Source: Bordetella sp. H567
GTDB taxonomy: Bacteria > Pseudomonadota > Gammaproteobacteria > Burkholderiales > Burkholderiaceae_B
Assembly (NCBI RefSeq): GCF_001704295.1
Contig: NZ_CP012334.1
Span: forward strand, 5,096,084-5,160,083
Direction of reading: 5' to 3'
DNA: 64,000 nt
Position 1 is the stretch's first letter. Each line of letters begins with the position of its first letter. Below the pieces are notes generated by a model. It ran no database searches. It had not been told where the DNA came from and worked only from the letters and a program-made list of their open reading frames with translations. A program made the position numbers and the translations under genes. This document shows, piece after piece, positions 42,828-52,600 of this stretch.

Positions 42828-45593
42828 TCAGGCGGCGCTGGTCGATGGCACGGCGGCGCTTGCGGGCGCGGGGGCCGCCGTCGACGCCGGGGCCTCGTCG
42901 GCCTGTCCAGTTTCCGCTGGCGCCGTCGCATCCCGCGAATCCGCATAGCGGTCCATCGGATTGCGTTGCACGAACACCTTGCCGGAGGCGTGCAGGCCTT
43001 CCAGGAAGTAGCGGTACAGGAACAGGTTTTCTTCCGCGATCGTGTTTTTCACGGCGTCCGCCTTCAGGAAATCGTCCATGTGGGTTTCGTACCGCGCAAG
43101 CCGACCCAGAAGATTCTGCCGCCATTCCGGCCGGATGCGCGCCCATGCGGCATCGTAGGCCGTGAAACTGCCTTCGCTGGGGCTGGACCAGGTGTTGCCG
43201 TCGCTCTGGATGATGCCGTCCAGGGCCGCCTTCATGCCCGCGTAGTCCTTGCCGCGATCGCGGCCGAATCGGCTGGCAAGCCTTTCCAGTTGGAACGCGT
43301 AGCAGCGCGCTTCAGGCTCGCGTTCAGCGGCGGCGCGCAGCTCCGTCCAGCAACGGCTGGCCGTGCGCTGCCATTGCACGGAGTCCCGCGGCATCGCGCG
43401 ATACTCGTCCACGAACTTGTTGCGCCACCAGGCTTGCAAACCGGCGAAGGCGGGCAGGCGGGGCGCCCGACGCGTCATGTCTGGGCACGGCTGCTGCAGG
43501 TACTTGTACAGGTTCTTGATGGCTGTCGGCGCCAGCCCACCCACCGTATGCGAGAACGCGAGGCGCAGATAATCGTCGCACGCGGTATCGCGGAATTGCC
43601 GGGCGCCGAATTCGGCCCGCAGGTCGTCCGCCACATCCAGGAAGTCGCGGTAGGCGCGGCGCACGGTGCGCGGCTCGACGGCATCGTGGGAGAGTAGGTT
43701 CACCAGCACGCCCAGGCGTTTGTCGACATGGGCCTGGTGATAAGCGAAGCGCTTCGCTTCCATTTCGGCGGTGCCACTGAAGACGAAATAGCCGCTCCAG
43801 AACCGCACCTTGTCCCAGGCGCGCCGTAGTCCGCTACGGGTCTTGCCGGGCAGCGCGCCCTGCAGCTTGTCGAAATCCGCCGGTTCCCGCCAGCCGGCGT
43901 TCGTGCGGTCCGCCGGCGACGCCAGGGCCTTGCCTTCCAGGACCACCCGCATTTCCTGCAACAGCCGTTTGTATTGCGGTCCCATGAGTTCCGCATTGTG
44001 CGTAATGCGCAGCACGCCATCCATCAGCGCCTGGAACACCGGGGGCTCCCGGCCCGGAATCGCGTCAGGCGCACGCCAGGTGGTGTTGTCCAGCAGCTTG
44101 GCACGATCTTCGGGCGTGGCCCGTTCGAAGATCAGACGGGACAGATACTCGGTACGCGCTTCGTTGCCGCGCGTGGACAGGCACATCCCACGCAACAGGC
44201 GATGCATGGCATCCTGCGCCTTGACATAGATGTCCGACTGCTCCGGCAAGGGAACTTCATTGGCATGCAGGCCGGTGTCGCTCATGCCCTGGGTGGCATT
44301 CGCTTCGATCAGCTCGGTCAATTCGGCAAAGGCGTGCAGGGGTTCGGTCTCGTATCGGCGCACGCGTTCCTCGTCGGTCGCCTGGCGCCAGGCATCCAGC
44401 ACATCGGCCGACCTGGCGCGATCGGTTTGCACCAGTAGCGTTCCCAGATAGCCGCCGGGCGCCACGGTCCTGCATACGTCGTCGAACGCGTTGTCGGAGA
44501 GCTCGTGCAGCGACCGGGAAACGTGACATTTGATGAACTGCTTGATTTCCGCCGACGATGGGCCGATCAGCCCGAGCGCGTCCGACAGATCGGTGATCCA
44601 ACTGTCCCGGCGCGGGTTGGGCAAACCATCCAGCGTCTTTTTTTCCGCCTGGACGGCACGCCAGTGATCGAGATGCTCGGCTCCGAACGCCTGGACGGCC
44701 TGTTGCCACTGCGCCGGATCGGGATGGGCTTCGCGGGCCGTCGCGCGGCCTTGTTCCAGCAAGGCCCGGCATACGCCGATGGCGGTTTTCGGGCTGCCGC
44801 CCAGGTCCATGCTGCCGCGCAGCTTGTCCAGCGCACGGCCGATGTTGTCCGCCCGCGCTTCTTCAAGGCCGTGTTCCCACAGCCGTTCGATGGCTTTGGT
44901 CGCCTCTTCGGCCGACGCGCCGGAGCCCAGGCCTATCGCTTCCCTGCCCCTTTGCATCGCGGCTTGCAGCATGCCACCCGCATGGCCGCTTTCCTTGCGC
45001 GCCTGTCCGAGTGCCAAGGCCGGCAAGGCCTTGCACAGATAAGCGCTATCTTTCTCCAGATGCGATCGTGCCTCCATCCGGCGCGCGCTGGCGGCCCCTG
45101 TCAGGCGACCCAGCTTCTTGCGCGCGGCCTTGAGCATGTCGGGCACCTTCTTCAGGCACTTCTTCTCGGCACGCAATTCCTCGATGCCGGCATTGATCTG
45201 CTGCCTGGCCTGGATCGCCGCTGGGTCCGCGAAGACGGTGGCGTCTTTCAGGGCCGGCATGTTCTTCAAGGCGGGAGCCAGCGTTTCCAAGGCGCGCACC
45301 CCGGCACCGAGGCACGCGTCCTCCAGACGATGGGCGGCCTGTCCGACTTTCTTGCGCACTCTTTTTTTGGCCGTATGGGTCGCATCGACGCACTGGTGCA
45401 CGACCGCGCGCCCCGCGTTGTACGCATGCCGGAACACATCCGACTTTTTCTTGCCGGGCTTGGCCGCGACCAGCGTGGCGCCATCGTCGCTATTCGAGGA
45501 AACGTTATCAGCGCGGCGCGCGGATTCCTGGGCAATAACGGCGCTGGAACCAGCGGCATCGGCGCCACCGTAGGGGCTAACGGAATCAAGCAT
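42828..45593 (-). CDS. Large orphan protein of unknown function, possible secreted effector
   Basis: A 921-aa protein starting MLDSVSPYGGADAAGSSAVI. Residues 1-45 are Ser/Ala-rich and probably disordered; two Lys/Arg-rich patches follow (KPGKKKSDVFRH, TAKKRVRKKVG). From about 60 to 880 it looks entirely alpha-helical and hydrophilic. The last ~35 residues are an Ala/Pro/Ser tail. There is no Sec signal, membrane segment or enzyme motif I recognise. This make-up resembles bacterial type III or other secreted effectors, but no secretion genes are in the window. It stands alone, facing the Bug gene, with AAGGA before the start. Confidence 0.75.
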   Translation of the reverse strand: MLDSVSPYGGADAAGSSAVIAQESARRADNVSSNSDDGATLVAAKPGKKKSDVFRHAYNAGRAVVHQCVDATHTAKKRVRKKVGQAAHRLEDACLGAGVRALETLAPALKNMPALKDATVFADPAAIQARQQINAGIEELRAEKKCLKKVPDMLKAARKKLGRLTGAASARRMEARSHLEKDSAYLCKALPALALGQARKESGHAGGMLQAAMQRGREAIGLGSGASAEEATKAIERLWEHGLEEARADNIGRALDKLRGSMDLGGSPKTAIGVCRALLEQGRATAREAHPDPAQWQQAVQAFGAEHLDHWRAVQAEKKTLDGLPNPRRDSWITDLSDALGLIGPSSAEIKQFIKCHVSRSLHELSDNAFDDVCRTVAPGGYLGTLLVQTDRARSADVLDAWRQATDEERVRRYETEPLHAFAELTELIEANATQGMSDTGLHANEVPLPEQSDIYVKAQDAMHRLLRGMCLSTRGNEARTEYLSRLIFERATPEDRAKLLDNTTWRAPDAIPGREPPVFQALMDGVLRITHNAELMGPQYKRLLQEMRVVLEGKALASPADRTNAGWREPADFDKLQGALPGKTRSGLRRAWDKVRFWSGYFVFSGTAEMEAKRFAYHQAHVDKRLGVLVNLLSHDAVEPRTVRRAYRDFLDVADDLRAEFGARQFRDTACDDYLRLAFSHTVGGLAPTAIKNLYKYLQQPCPDMTRRAPRLPAFAGLQAWWRNKFVDEYRAMPRDSVQWQRTASRCWTELRAAAEREPEARCYAFQLERLASRFGRDRGKDYAGMKAALDGIIQSDGNTWSSPSEGSFTAYDAAWARIRPEWRQNLLGRLARYETHMDDFLKADAVKNTIAEENLFLYRYFLEGLHASGKVFVQRNPMDRYADSRDATAPAETGQADEAPASTAAPAPASAAVPSTSAA

Positions 45594-45623
45594 ATGCGGT
45601 CCTTCTACTGCAATATGGTCTAG

Positions 45624-45646
45624 CTATGGGTACGCGCCGACCATAG
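45624..45646. promoter_or_regulatory. Inverted repeat upstream of the orphan gene
   Basis: CTATGG (45624-45629) and CCATAG (45641-45646), 11 bp apart, about 30-50 bp upstream of the 921-aa gene. It is AT-richer than its surroundings and possibly a regulator site. The rest of 45594-45797 shows nothing else recognisable. Confidence 0.35.
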
Positions 45647-45797
45647 GCAGTTCCGCGCCAGCGTGCGCACTATCGACGCACCGGCAAAATGGGACTCAAC
45701 GCTAGCGCCTGTTCCTTCGATCGTTAACAGGCCCCAGGCGAGCGCCGGTGCACGCGCCGGAACTGACATCGCTCATTGCAGGACCCGAGACTGCGCG

Positions 45798-46268
45798 CTA
45801 CATGCCGCCTGCGTAACCGGCCTGCCGCCAGGCTTCGAACACCACGACCGCCACGGCGTTGGACAGGTTCAGGCTGCGCTGTCCCGGCCGCATGGGCAGG
45901 CGCAAGCGCTGCGCAGGGCCGAAGAGCCGCAATTGCGCTTCCGATAGCCCCGCCGTTTCACAGCCGAAGACGAATACGTCGCCCGGCTGGAACGCCGCGC
46001 CGGCGATGGAGCGATCCGTGCGCGTGGTAAGCGCGAACACCCGCTCCGGCGGCGCGGCGATGGCCGCCAGCGCCTCGGGCAGGGTGGCATGCACGCGCAC
46101 CGGCTGCCATTCGTGATAGTCCAGCCCCGCCCGGCGCAGGCGCGCGTCGTCCAGTTCGAAGCCGAGCGGTTCGACCAGATGCAATTGCGCGCCCGTATTG
46201 GCGCACAGGCGTATCGCATTGCCGGTATTGGGCGGGATTTCTGGTGCGACGAGGACGACGTGGAACAT
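45798..46268 (-). CDS. trmL: tRNA (cytidine(34)-2'-O)-methyltransferase TrmL
   Basis: A 156-aa minimal SPOUT methyltransferase that methylates the wobble base of tRNA-Leu. It has PEIPPNTGNAIRLCANTGA at the N-terminus, FGCETAGLSEA, and RSLNLSNAVAVVVFEAWRQ forming the trefoil knot. Full length. It begins 15 bp after comF on the same strand. Confidence 0.95.
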   Translation of the reverse strand: MFHVVLVAPEIPPNTGNAIRLCANTGAQLHLVEPLGFELDDARLRRAGLDYHEWQPVRVHATLPEALAAIAAPPERVFALTTRTDRSIAGAAFQPGDVFVFGCETAGLSEAQLRLFGPAQRLRLPMRPGQRSLNLSNAVAVVVFEAWRQAGYAGGM

Positions 46269-46283
46269 GGCGCGGGGACAAGA

Positions 46284-47054
46284 CTAGGGCAGGCGATATT
46301 GTGCCAGCGTACCGCCGTCGTCGGCCGGCGCCCGTGCCGCCACCAGGCCGATGATCCGGCCCGCTCCGGCCGCGCGCAGCGCCAGCGCGGCCGCCTGCAG
46401 CGTGCTGCCGGTGGTCATGACGTCATCGACCAGCCCGATCGTGCACGGCGGAACGGGCCCGGGACACACGAAGGCGCCCGGCGCGATGCGCAGGCGGCCC
46501 TGGCGCGTCAAGCCGCTTTGCTTGGGCCCTTCGCGGCCACGCGCGAGCCAGCGGGGCTGGACGGGCCGGCCCGTACGCTGCCCGAGCGCGCGCGCAAGTT
46601 CGGCGGCCGGGTTGAAGCCGCGCCGGCGCAGCGACGCGCGCGACGACGGAATGGGGACCAGCACGGTGTCCGCCGGCAATCCCGCCGTGCCATCGGTGCC
46701 GCGCGGCAGGCCCGGCGCACGCAGGATAAGCTCCGCCAGCGGCGCTGCCAGCGCATGGCGCCGCTCCCCCTTGAACCGGGCGATCAGCATGTCGCCGGGC
46801 AATTCGTAGTCGAAGCCGGCTGCCACGCCGTGCAGCGCCAAGGGCCGCTGCCCGCAGTCGGGGCACGGCGTTCCGGCCCTGGGCAAGCGCAGGGCGCAAC
46901 GCGGGCACCGGGGCTGCCCGGGATGCATGGTCGCGACCACATCCGCCAGGCACGCGGCGCACGGCCGGCCGCCGGCGGATGACCCGCCGCACAGGGGGCA
47001 ATCCGTGGCAATCATGGAACGCATCCGGCATTGCACCGCGTGCCACCACCGCAT
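46284..47054 (-). CDS. ComF-family phosphoribosyltransferase-like protein
   Basis: A 256-aa protein. Four CxxC pairs form an N-terminal zinc region (CPLCGG, CAAC, CPRC, CPDC), followed by a type I PRTase fold with the PRPP loop IGLVDDVMTTGSTLQAAALAL. ComF proteins are linked to DNA uptake in competent bacteria; in others the role is unclear. The ATG at 47054 has GGGAGGGG directly upstream, so it is preferred over ATGs at 47024 and 47015. Divergent from the methyltransferase gene. Confidence 0.9.
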   Translation of the reverse strand: MRWWHAVQCRMRSMIATDCPLCGGSSAGGRPCAACLADVVATMHPGQPRCPRCALRLPRAGTPCPDCGQRPLALHGVAAGFDYELPGDMLIARFKGERRHALAAPLAELILRAPGLPRGTDGTAGLPADTVLVPIPSSRASLRRRGFNPAAELARALGQRTGRPVQPRWLARGREGPKQSGLTRQGRLRIAPGAFVCPGPVPPCTIGLVDDVMTTGSTLQAAALALRAAGAGRIIGLVAARAPADDGGTLAQYRLP

Positions 47055-47180
47055 GGCCCCTCCCGACGCAAATCCCGCACGGCGGCCCGGCCCATCACGG
47101 GGCCGCGCAGCGCCATGCGCAATAATGGAAGGCGTATCTCACCACATCCGCGCCGCGGCACCGCCCGCGGCGCGACCTAA

Positions 47181-48128
47181 ATGTCCGACGCCCTGCCCGA
47201 CCTTCCCATCGTCAGCGCCCACGTGGCCCGCCAGTTCGCCCGCCGAGCCGATCTGCAAGACGCCCAGTTCCTGTACGGCGAAATCGGCCGGCGCATGCTG
47301 GAACGCCTGCGGTACATCCGGGTGCAGCCCACGCAACTGCTCGACGCCGGTTGCGGCGCGGGCGCCAGCCTGCCGTTGCTGCGTGAACGCTATCCGGAAG
47401 CGGAATACATCGGCCTGGACGCCTGCGCGCCCTTGCTGGAGATCGCGCGCCAACGCCACGGCGCACCGCGCCGCGCGGGCCTGCTGAACCTGGGCCGCCT
47501 GGCCGCCAGCCTGGTGGGCGGCGGGGACAAGACCGCGCTGCCGCGGTTCGTCCACGCCGATCTTGCCGAGACCGGCCTGCCGCCGGAGTCGCTGGAGCTG
47601 GTGTGGTCCAACCTCGCCTTGCACTGGCATCCCCGGCCCCATGATGCCCTCGCGGAATGGCGCCGCATCCTGAAAGTGAACGGCCTGGCCATGTTCTCCT
47701 GCCTGGGCCCAGGCACCTTGCGGGAGTTGCGTCAGGCGGTGGCCGACGCGGGGCTGCGCACGGCGACGCCGGCCTTTGTCGACATGCACGATTTCGGCGA
47801 CCTGCTGGTGGAAAACGGCTTTGCAGACCCCGTCATGGACCAGGAAACCCTGACGCTGACCTACCAGACGCCGGACCGCCTGCTGGAGGACGTCCGGGCG
47901 CTGGGGGGCAACCCAGCGGCCGCCCGCAAGGCCTCCCTGGCGACGCCGGCATGGCGCGAGCGGCTGTGCGGGGCGCTGGAGGCCCAGCGCCGCGCGGACG
48001 GCACCATCGCCTTGACGATAGAAGTCGCCTACGGCCACGCTTGGCGGGCAGCCGCCCGCCGCGCCGCACCCGGGGAAACGCACCTGTCCGTCAGCGCGAT
48101 AGGCGGCCGGCGCCGGCCGGGCGAATAG
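47181..48128 (+). CDS. SAM-dependent methyltransferase, BioC-like
   Basis: A 315-aa class I methyltransferase. The SAM motif LLDAGCGAGASLPLL is followed by YIGLDACAPLLEIA, the acidic motif FVHADLAETGLP and the post-motif LELVWSNLALHWHPRPHDAL, typical of BioC (malonyl-ACP O-methyltransferase) in this group. An internal insertion with Gly/Leu (RRAGLLNLGRLAASLVGGGD) is present. No bio genes are adjacent, so the specific role is an inference. There is no clear ribosome site. Confidence 0.82.
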   Translation: MSDALPDLPIVSAHVARQFARRADLQDAQFLYGEIGRRMLERLRYIRVQPTQLLDAGCGAGASLPLLRERYPEAEYIGLDACAPLLEIARQRHGAPRRAGLLNLGRLAASLVGGGDKTALPRFVHADLAETGLPPESLELVWSNLALHWHPRPHDALAEWRRILKVNGLAMFSCLGPGTLRELRQAVADAGLRTATPAFVDMHDFGDLLVENGFADPVMDQETLTLTYQTPDRLLEDVRALGGNPAAARKASLATPAWRERLCGALEAQRRADGTIALTIEVAYGHAWRAAARRAAPGETHLSVSAIGGRRRPGE

Positions 48129-48153
48129 CCGGGTCCGCGCCGCGGGACCGGGG

Positions 48154-49401
48154 TCAATGCAGGCGCCGCGGCGCCGTCCCCGGCTCGGCCAAGGTCTGGA
48201 CGCCCACGCCGCCCAAGGGCTCCGAAGTCGCCCTGACGCGGCGGCGCAGCACGGCGGTGGGATCCGTGCCTGCCATGCCGACCACCCCGATTTCGCCGCG
48301 GAAGGCGCCGGTCATGGATTCCACCACGGACGGCAGATCGCGCAGGCGATGGAACTGGGCGCGCAGCCACCGCGCGTCATTGCCCGCACGCAGCGCATCG
48401 TCACGCAACGCCGTCAGCATGTCCGTCGTGCCCAGTTCGTCGGCGACGGGCAGCAGGCGTCCGAACAGCGCGCGCAGATGGTCGATCAGCCGCAGCCGCT
48501 GCCCTTCGGCCGTGACGTAGCTGCCCTGCAGGCCGAAACGGCAAGCCTGGAAGTGATTGCTGCGGTAGGCCAGCCACAGTCCACCTTCCGGCTGGGGCTC
48601 GCGCTGCAGCAGCACCGCCAGCGCCTGGGCGAAGGCCGCCAGCTGGCACGCGCGCTCCACCGTCAGCGGCGTATCGCAGACGCGGATTTCCACCGTGCCG
48701 AACTCCGGCTTGGGGCGGATATCCCAATACAGGTCCTTGATGCTTTCCGCCAGGCCCAGGGTACGCAACTGCGCCAGATGGGCCTCGAACCGGTACCAAT
48801 CCGTGACTTCGGGCGGCATGTGCCCGGCAAGGGGGAAACTGTTGACCGCGTTCAGGCGGCAACACGAAAACAGCGTATCGACGCCCTCGTAATAGGGCGA
48901 GGAGGCCGACAAGGCAATGAAGTGCGGCACGTAGGCAGATAGCTGGCGTGTCAGCGTGATGGCCTGGTCGCCGCTCTTGACGCCCAGGTGGATATGCTGG
49001 CCGAAGACGGTGAACTGCCGCGCCAGATAGCCGTACATCTCGGCCAGGTACTGGAAGCGCGGGGTGTCCGAGATGGACCGCTCCTGCCATCGCATGAAGG
49101 GATGGGCGCCGCCGCCGGCAACGGACACGCCGACGGCGTCGGCGGCTTCGCACAGGGCCGAGCGCATTTCCCGCATTTCGGCGAGCAGGCCCATGGGATG
49201 CTCGTGGACGGAGGAATTCAGCTCGATCATGGAACGGGTGATTTCAGGCTTGACCCGGTCCGCGATGGGATGGTCGGCCATTTGCGCCAGCAATTCGTCC
49301 GAAGCAGCGGTCAGGTCGAACGTCCGAGGATCGATCAATTGCAGTTCAAGTTCGATTCCCAGGGTGTTGGGGGCGGAAGGGACGAACGGAATCTGTTCCA
49401 T
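48154..49401 (-). CDS. YbdK-type carboxylate-amine ligase (glutamate-cysteine ligase family 2)
   Basis: A 415-aa enzyme of the GCS2 family. Signatures: [50 protein letters not shown] and [19 protein letters not shown]. YbdK has weak gamma-glutamylcysteine ligase activity and an unsettled natural substrate. The C-terminal 40 residues are longer than in E. coli YbdK. Monocistronic, convergent with the BioC-like gene. Confidence 0.92.
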   Translation of the reverse strand: MEQIPFVPSAPNTLGIELELQLIDPRTFDLTAASDELLAQMADHPIADRVKPEITRSMIELNSSVHEHPMGLLAEMREMRSALCEAADAVGVSVAGGGAHPFMRWQERSISDTPRFQYLAEMYGYLARQFTVFGQHIHLGVKSGDQAITLTRQLSAYVPHFIALSASSPYYEGVDTLFSCCRLNAVNSFPLAGHMPPEVTDWYRFEAHLAQLRTLGLAESIKDLYWDIRPKPEFGTVEIRVCDTPLTVERACQLAAFAQALAVLLQREPQPEGGLWLAYRSNHFQACRFGLQGSYVTAEGQRLRLIDHLRALFGRLLPVADELGTTDMLTALRDDALRAGNDARWLRAQFHRLRDLPSVVESMTGAFRGEIGVVGMAGTDPTAVLRRRVRATSEPLGGVGVQTLAEPGTAPRRLH

Positions 49402-49629
49402 TTCCTGCTCCTATGTATCTTATGGTGGGGGACGGCGTCAGGCGTACTGAAGGCGGGCGAGAGCCCGGGATGCCTGGTCTGTGACGCGAAGCCCGCAGTT
49501 TAGCCGCCCATTGGCGTCATAAGCGGTGAAAATCGTGACATAAATAAGCAACCGCGCGTAACTCGCGTGCTTCTCCCCGGGCAGCGAGTAAGCGAGCGCT
49601 CACCCCCTAGGGTTTTTCCGGGGGGCTGC

Positions 49630-51117
49630 TCACCTCCTCCAGAAAGCCGGCGTAAAAAGCAGTAGCACCGTGAACAATTCCAGCCGGCCTATCAGCATGC
49701 CGAAGGTGCATACCCAGACCTGGAAGTCGGTCAGGACCGCGAAGCTTCCCATGGGACCGATGGGGCCCAGGCCCGGCCCGGTATTGTTCACGCTCGCCAC
49801 CACCGCGCTGAAGGCGGTGACCGGGTCCAGCCCAGACATCAACATCAGGACGGTCAACACGGCAATGGACATGCCGTACATCAGCATGAAGGCCAGCACG
49901 GAAGCCATCACGCGGTTATCCACCACCCTGCCGCGCAGCCGTACCGGGCTGACCGCGTGCGGATGCAGCATGGTGACCAGTTCCGTGCGGGCCTGCTTGG
50001 CCAGCAGGATCGCGCGGATCATCTTGATGCCGCCGCCGGTGGAGCCCGCCGACGTTGCCACGCCGGACAGCAGCAGCATCGGCAAGGTCGCGTACAACGG
50101 CCACTTGGCATAGTCCACGCTCGCGTATCCCGTGGTGGTAATGACGGAAACGGCGTTGAAGACGCCGTAGCGCAGCGCTTCCCCGGGCGTCTGGTAGATG
50201 CCGTTGATATAAAGGAGGACGGCTATCGCCAGCGCGGCCCCCAGCGTCAGGACCAGATAGGGGATGGTCTGCGGGCAGTTCCAGTACGGTCGCATGCTGC
50301 GTGCATGCCAGGCGCCGAAGTGCGTGGCGAAGTTGATGCCGGCGATCAGCATGAAGACGATCGCCACGATTTCCACGGACAGGGAATCGAAGTGCGCGAA
50401 GCCGTCGTCCCAGGTGGAAAAGCCGCCCAGGCCCATGGTGGTCGCCATGTGGCACCAGGCCTCGAACCACGTCAGCCCGGCCAGGCGGTAGGCCAGCAGG
50501 CATACCAGCGAAAAGCCGAAATAGACGGCGTACAGCGCCTTGGCGGTGCTGGCGATGCGCGGCGTCAGCTTTTCATCCTTCATGGGGCCCGGCGTCTCGG
50601 CACGGAATATCTGGTGGCCGCCGACCCCGAGCAGCGGCAGCACCGCCACGGCCAGGACCAGGATGCCCATGCCGCCCAGCCACACCAGCGTCGCGCGCCA
50701 CAGGTTGATCGAGGGTGGGAGGCGATCCAGCCCGGTCAGCACGGTCGCGCCCGTGGTGGTCAGGCCCGACATCGCCTCGAAGTAGGCATCCGTGAAGGAC
50801 AGCGGCGTTCCTGCACGGTGGAAATAGAGCAGCAGCGGCATGGCCGCCAAGGCGGGCAGCACCGTCCAGACCATGGACACCAGCAGGAAGCCGTCGCGCG
50901 GACGCAGTTCGGACCGGCGCCGGCGCGTGACCACCCAGAGCAATCCACCGGCCGCCATGGACACCAGGGCCGCCTGGATGAAGGCCTGCAGCCCCGCGTC
51001 CCCGGTGTAGAGGGCCAGGCCCAGCGGCAGGATCATGGCCAGGGCGAACAACGCCATGATCAGGCCCAGCAGGTTGAATACGGAAGCCAGCCTGCTCACC
51101 CCGGCCCTCCGCGGCAT
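49630..51117 (-). CDS. trkH: Trk potassium uptake system membrane subunit TrkH
   Basis: A 495-aa K+ channel-like permease with four pore repeats. Filter-like segments are visible: MSGLTTTGATVLTG, TTMGLGGFSTWDD, SVITTTGYASVDY and VASVNNTGPGLG. The start is uncertain: the ATG at 51117 gives MPRRAGVSRLASVFN, just before the first membrane helix. Last gene of the trkA-containing operon. A small hairpin (CCCCC 49603-49607 with GGGGG 49620-49625) follows its stop. Confidence 0.95.
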   Translation of the reverse strand: MPRRAGVSRLASVFNLLGLIMALFALAMILPLGLALYTGDAGLQAFIQAALVSMAAGGLLWVVTRRRRSELRPRDGFLLVSMVWTVLPALAAMPLLLYFHRAGTPLSFTDAYFEAMSGLTTTGATVLTGLDRLPPSINLWRATLVWLGGMGILVLAVAVLPLLGVGGHQIFRAETPGPMKDEKLTPRIASTAKALYAVYFGFSLVCLLAYRLAGLTWFEAWCHMATTMGLGGFSTWDDGFAHFDSLSVEIVAIVFMLIAGINFATHFGAWHARSMRPYWNCPQTIPYLVLTLGAALAIAVLLYINGIYQTPGEALRYGVFNAVSVITTTGYASVDYAKWPLYATLPMLLLSGVATSAGSTGGGIKMIRAILLAKQARTELVTMLHPHAVSPVRLRGRVVDNRVMASVLAFMLMYGMSIAVLTVLMLMSGLDPVTAFSAVVASVNNTGPGLGPIGPMGSFAVLTDFQVWVCTFGMLIGRLELFTVLLLFTPAFWRR

Positions 51118-51220
51118 AGGCCCGCGGTGCCGCGCCGGCCGCTCCGGAGCCGGGGCGCCATCCTGGGCGCGCGGCGCCAGGGAGCGATAGAAGGGAACGT
51201 AGGCATGGCCAACGGGGCGG

Positions 51221-52600
51221 TCAGAAGAACGACGCGGAAACCTGGAACAGCTTTTCCACGCGGGCCATCTGGTTGCGGCCCGGCACGAAGACGATGACAT
51301 GGTCGTCCGGCTGGATGACGGTGTCGGGCTGCGGCATGATGATTTCGTCTTCGCGCACCAGCGCGCCGATGATGGCTCCCTTGGGCAGGCGTAGCTGGCA
51401 GACCTGGCGCCCGACCACGCGCGAGGTGCGCCGATCGCCGTGCGCGACGGCTTCCAGTGCCTCGATCACCCCTTGCCGCAAGCGATGCACGGCAACGACG
51501 TCGCCACGGCGCACGTGGCGCAGCAGTTCGCTCATCGTGGCATGCGAAGGCGATACCGCGACGTCGATATGGCTACCCTGCATCAATTCGCCGTAGGCCT
51601 GCCGGTTGATCAAGGCAATGACGCGGCGCGCCCCAAGCCGCTTGGCCAGCAGCGAGGACATGATGTTGTCTTCGTCGTCACTGGTGAGCGCCAGCCAGGT
51701 ATCCATATCCTGGATATTCTCGCGTTCCAGCAAGGCTTCGTCGGTGGCATTGCCGTGCAGGACCAGGACGCTGGACGGCAGCTTTTCCGCCAGGGACTGG
51801 CAGCGCGCCGCGTCCTGCTCGATGATGCGCACGCTGTAGTTTTCCTCGGCCAGTTCGCTGGCCAGCCGCAAGCCGATGTTGCCGCCGCCGGCAATCATGA
51901 TGCGCCGGGCGGTTTTTTCGGCCGTCCGCAATTGGCGGACGGCGCGCCGCGCGTGGCGCGTATCGGCCACCACCACGACTTCATCGCCCGGCAGGATGAC
52001 GGTGCCATGCCCGGCCTGCAGCGGCCGGCCGTGACGCACGATGTCGACAATACGCGCCGAGACGTCCGGCCAGACTTCCGGCAGCGCATCCAGGGAGCGA
52101 TTGGCCATGGCGCTGCCGCGCCCCACCCGCGCGGTTACCACGCTGACCCGGCCACCCGCGAATTCCACCACCTGCAGGGCTTCGGGAAATTCGATCAAGC
52201 TGTGCAGGTAGGTCGTGACGCTGCGCTCGGGGCTGATCAGCGCGTCGATGCAGAAGCCCTCGTCGCCGAGCAGCTCGGGATGTTCGGCGACGTCGGACGA
52301 GCGTATGCGGGCAATGCGCCGTGGAATACTGAACATCTGGCGCGCGATGCGGCACGCCACCAGGTTCACCGCATCCGAAGCGGCGCAGGCGATGAACAGA
52401 TCGGTGTCTTCGGCGCCGGCTTCGCGCAGCACGGAGACCTGCGTGCCGTCGCCATGCAGCCCGCGCAGGTCGCAGCGTTCCTGCAGATCGAGCAGGTTGC
52501 GCGCGTCGGTATCGATAACGGTGATGTCGTTTTGCTCCGAGACGAGGTTCTCGGCCACGCTGGTGCCTACCCGTCCCGCCCCAACGATGAGAATCTTCAT
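51221..52600 (-). CDS. trkA: Trk potassium uptake regulatory subunit TrkA
   Basis: A 459-aa cytoplasmic NAD-binding gate of the Trk system. Two RCK units: MKILIVGAGRVGTSVAENL at the start and RIMIAGGGNIGLRLASELA at about 234, each followed by a TrkA_C domain. The ATG overlaps the stop of the NtrX-like regulator gene as ATGA (52597-52600), so its translation is tied to that regulator. trkH follows 103 bp downstream. Confidence 0.97.
   Translation of the reverse strand: MKILIVGAGRVGTSVAENLVSEQNDITVIDTDARNLLDLQERCDLRGLHGDGTQVSVLREAGAEDTDLFIACAASDAVNLVACRIARQMFSIPRRIARIRSSDVAEHPELLGDEGFCIDALISPERSVTTYLHSLIEFPEALQVVEFAGGRVSVVTARVGRGSAMANRSLDALPEVWPDVSARIVDIVRHGRPLQAGHGTVILPGDEVVVVADTRHARRAVRQLRTAEKTARRIMIAGGGNIGLRLASELAEENYSVRIIEQDAARCQSLAEKLPSSVLVLHGNATDEALLERENIQDMDTWLALTSDDEDNIMSSLLAKRLGARRVIALINRQAYGELMQGSHIDVAVSPSHATMSELLRHVRRGDVVAVHRLRQGVIEALEAVAHGDRRTSRVVGRQVCQLRLPKGAIIGALVREDEIIMPQPDTVIQPDDHVIVFVPGRNQMARVEKLFQVSASFF

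Noticed and set aside
45625-45654. GGAACT ... CCCATA on the minus strand upstream of the orphan 921-aa gene, reminiscent of an hrp-box for type III secretion genes
   Set aside because: The spacing (18 bp) and the second half do not fit the GGAACC-N15-17-CCACNNA consensus; the local inverted repeat explains the pattern as well.
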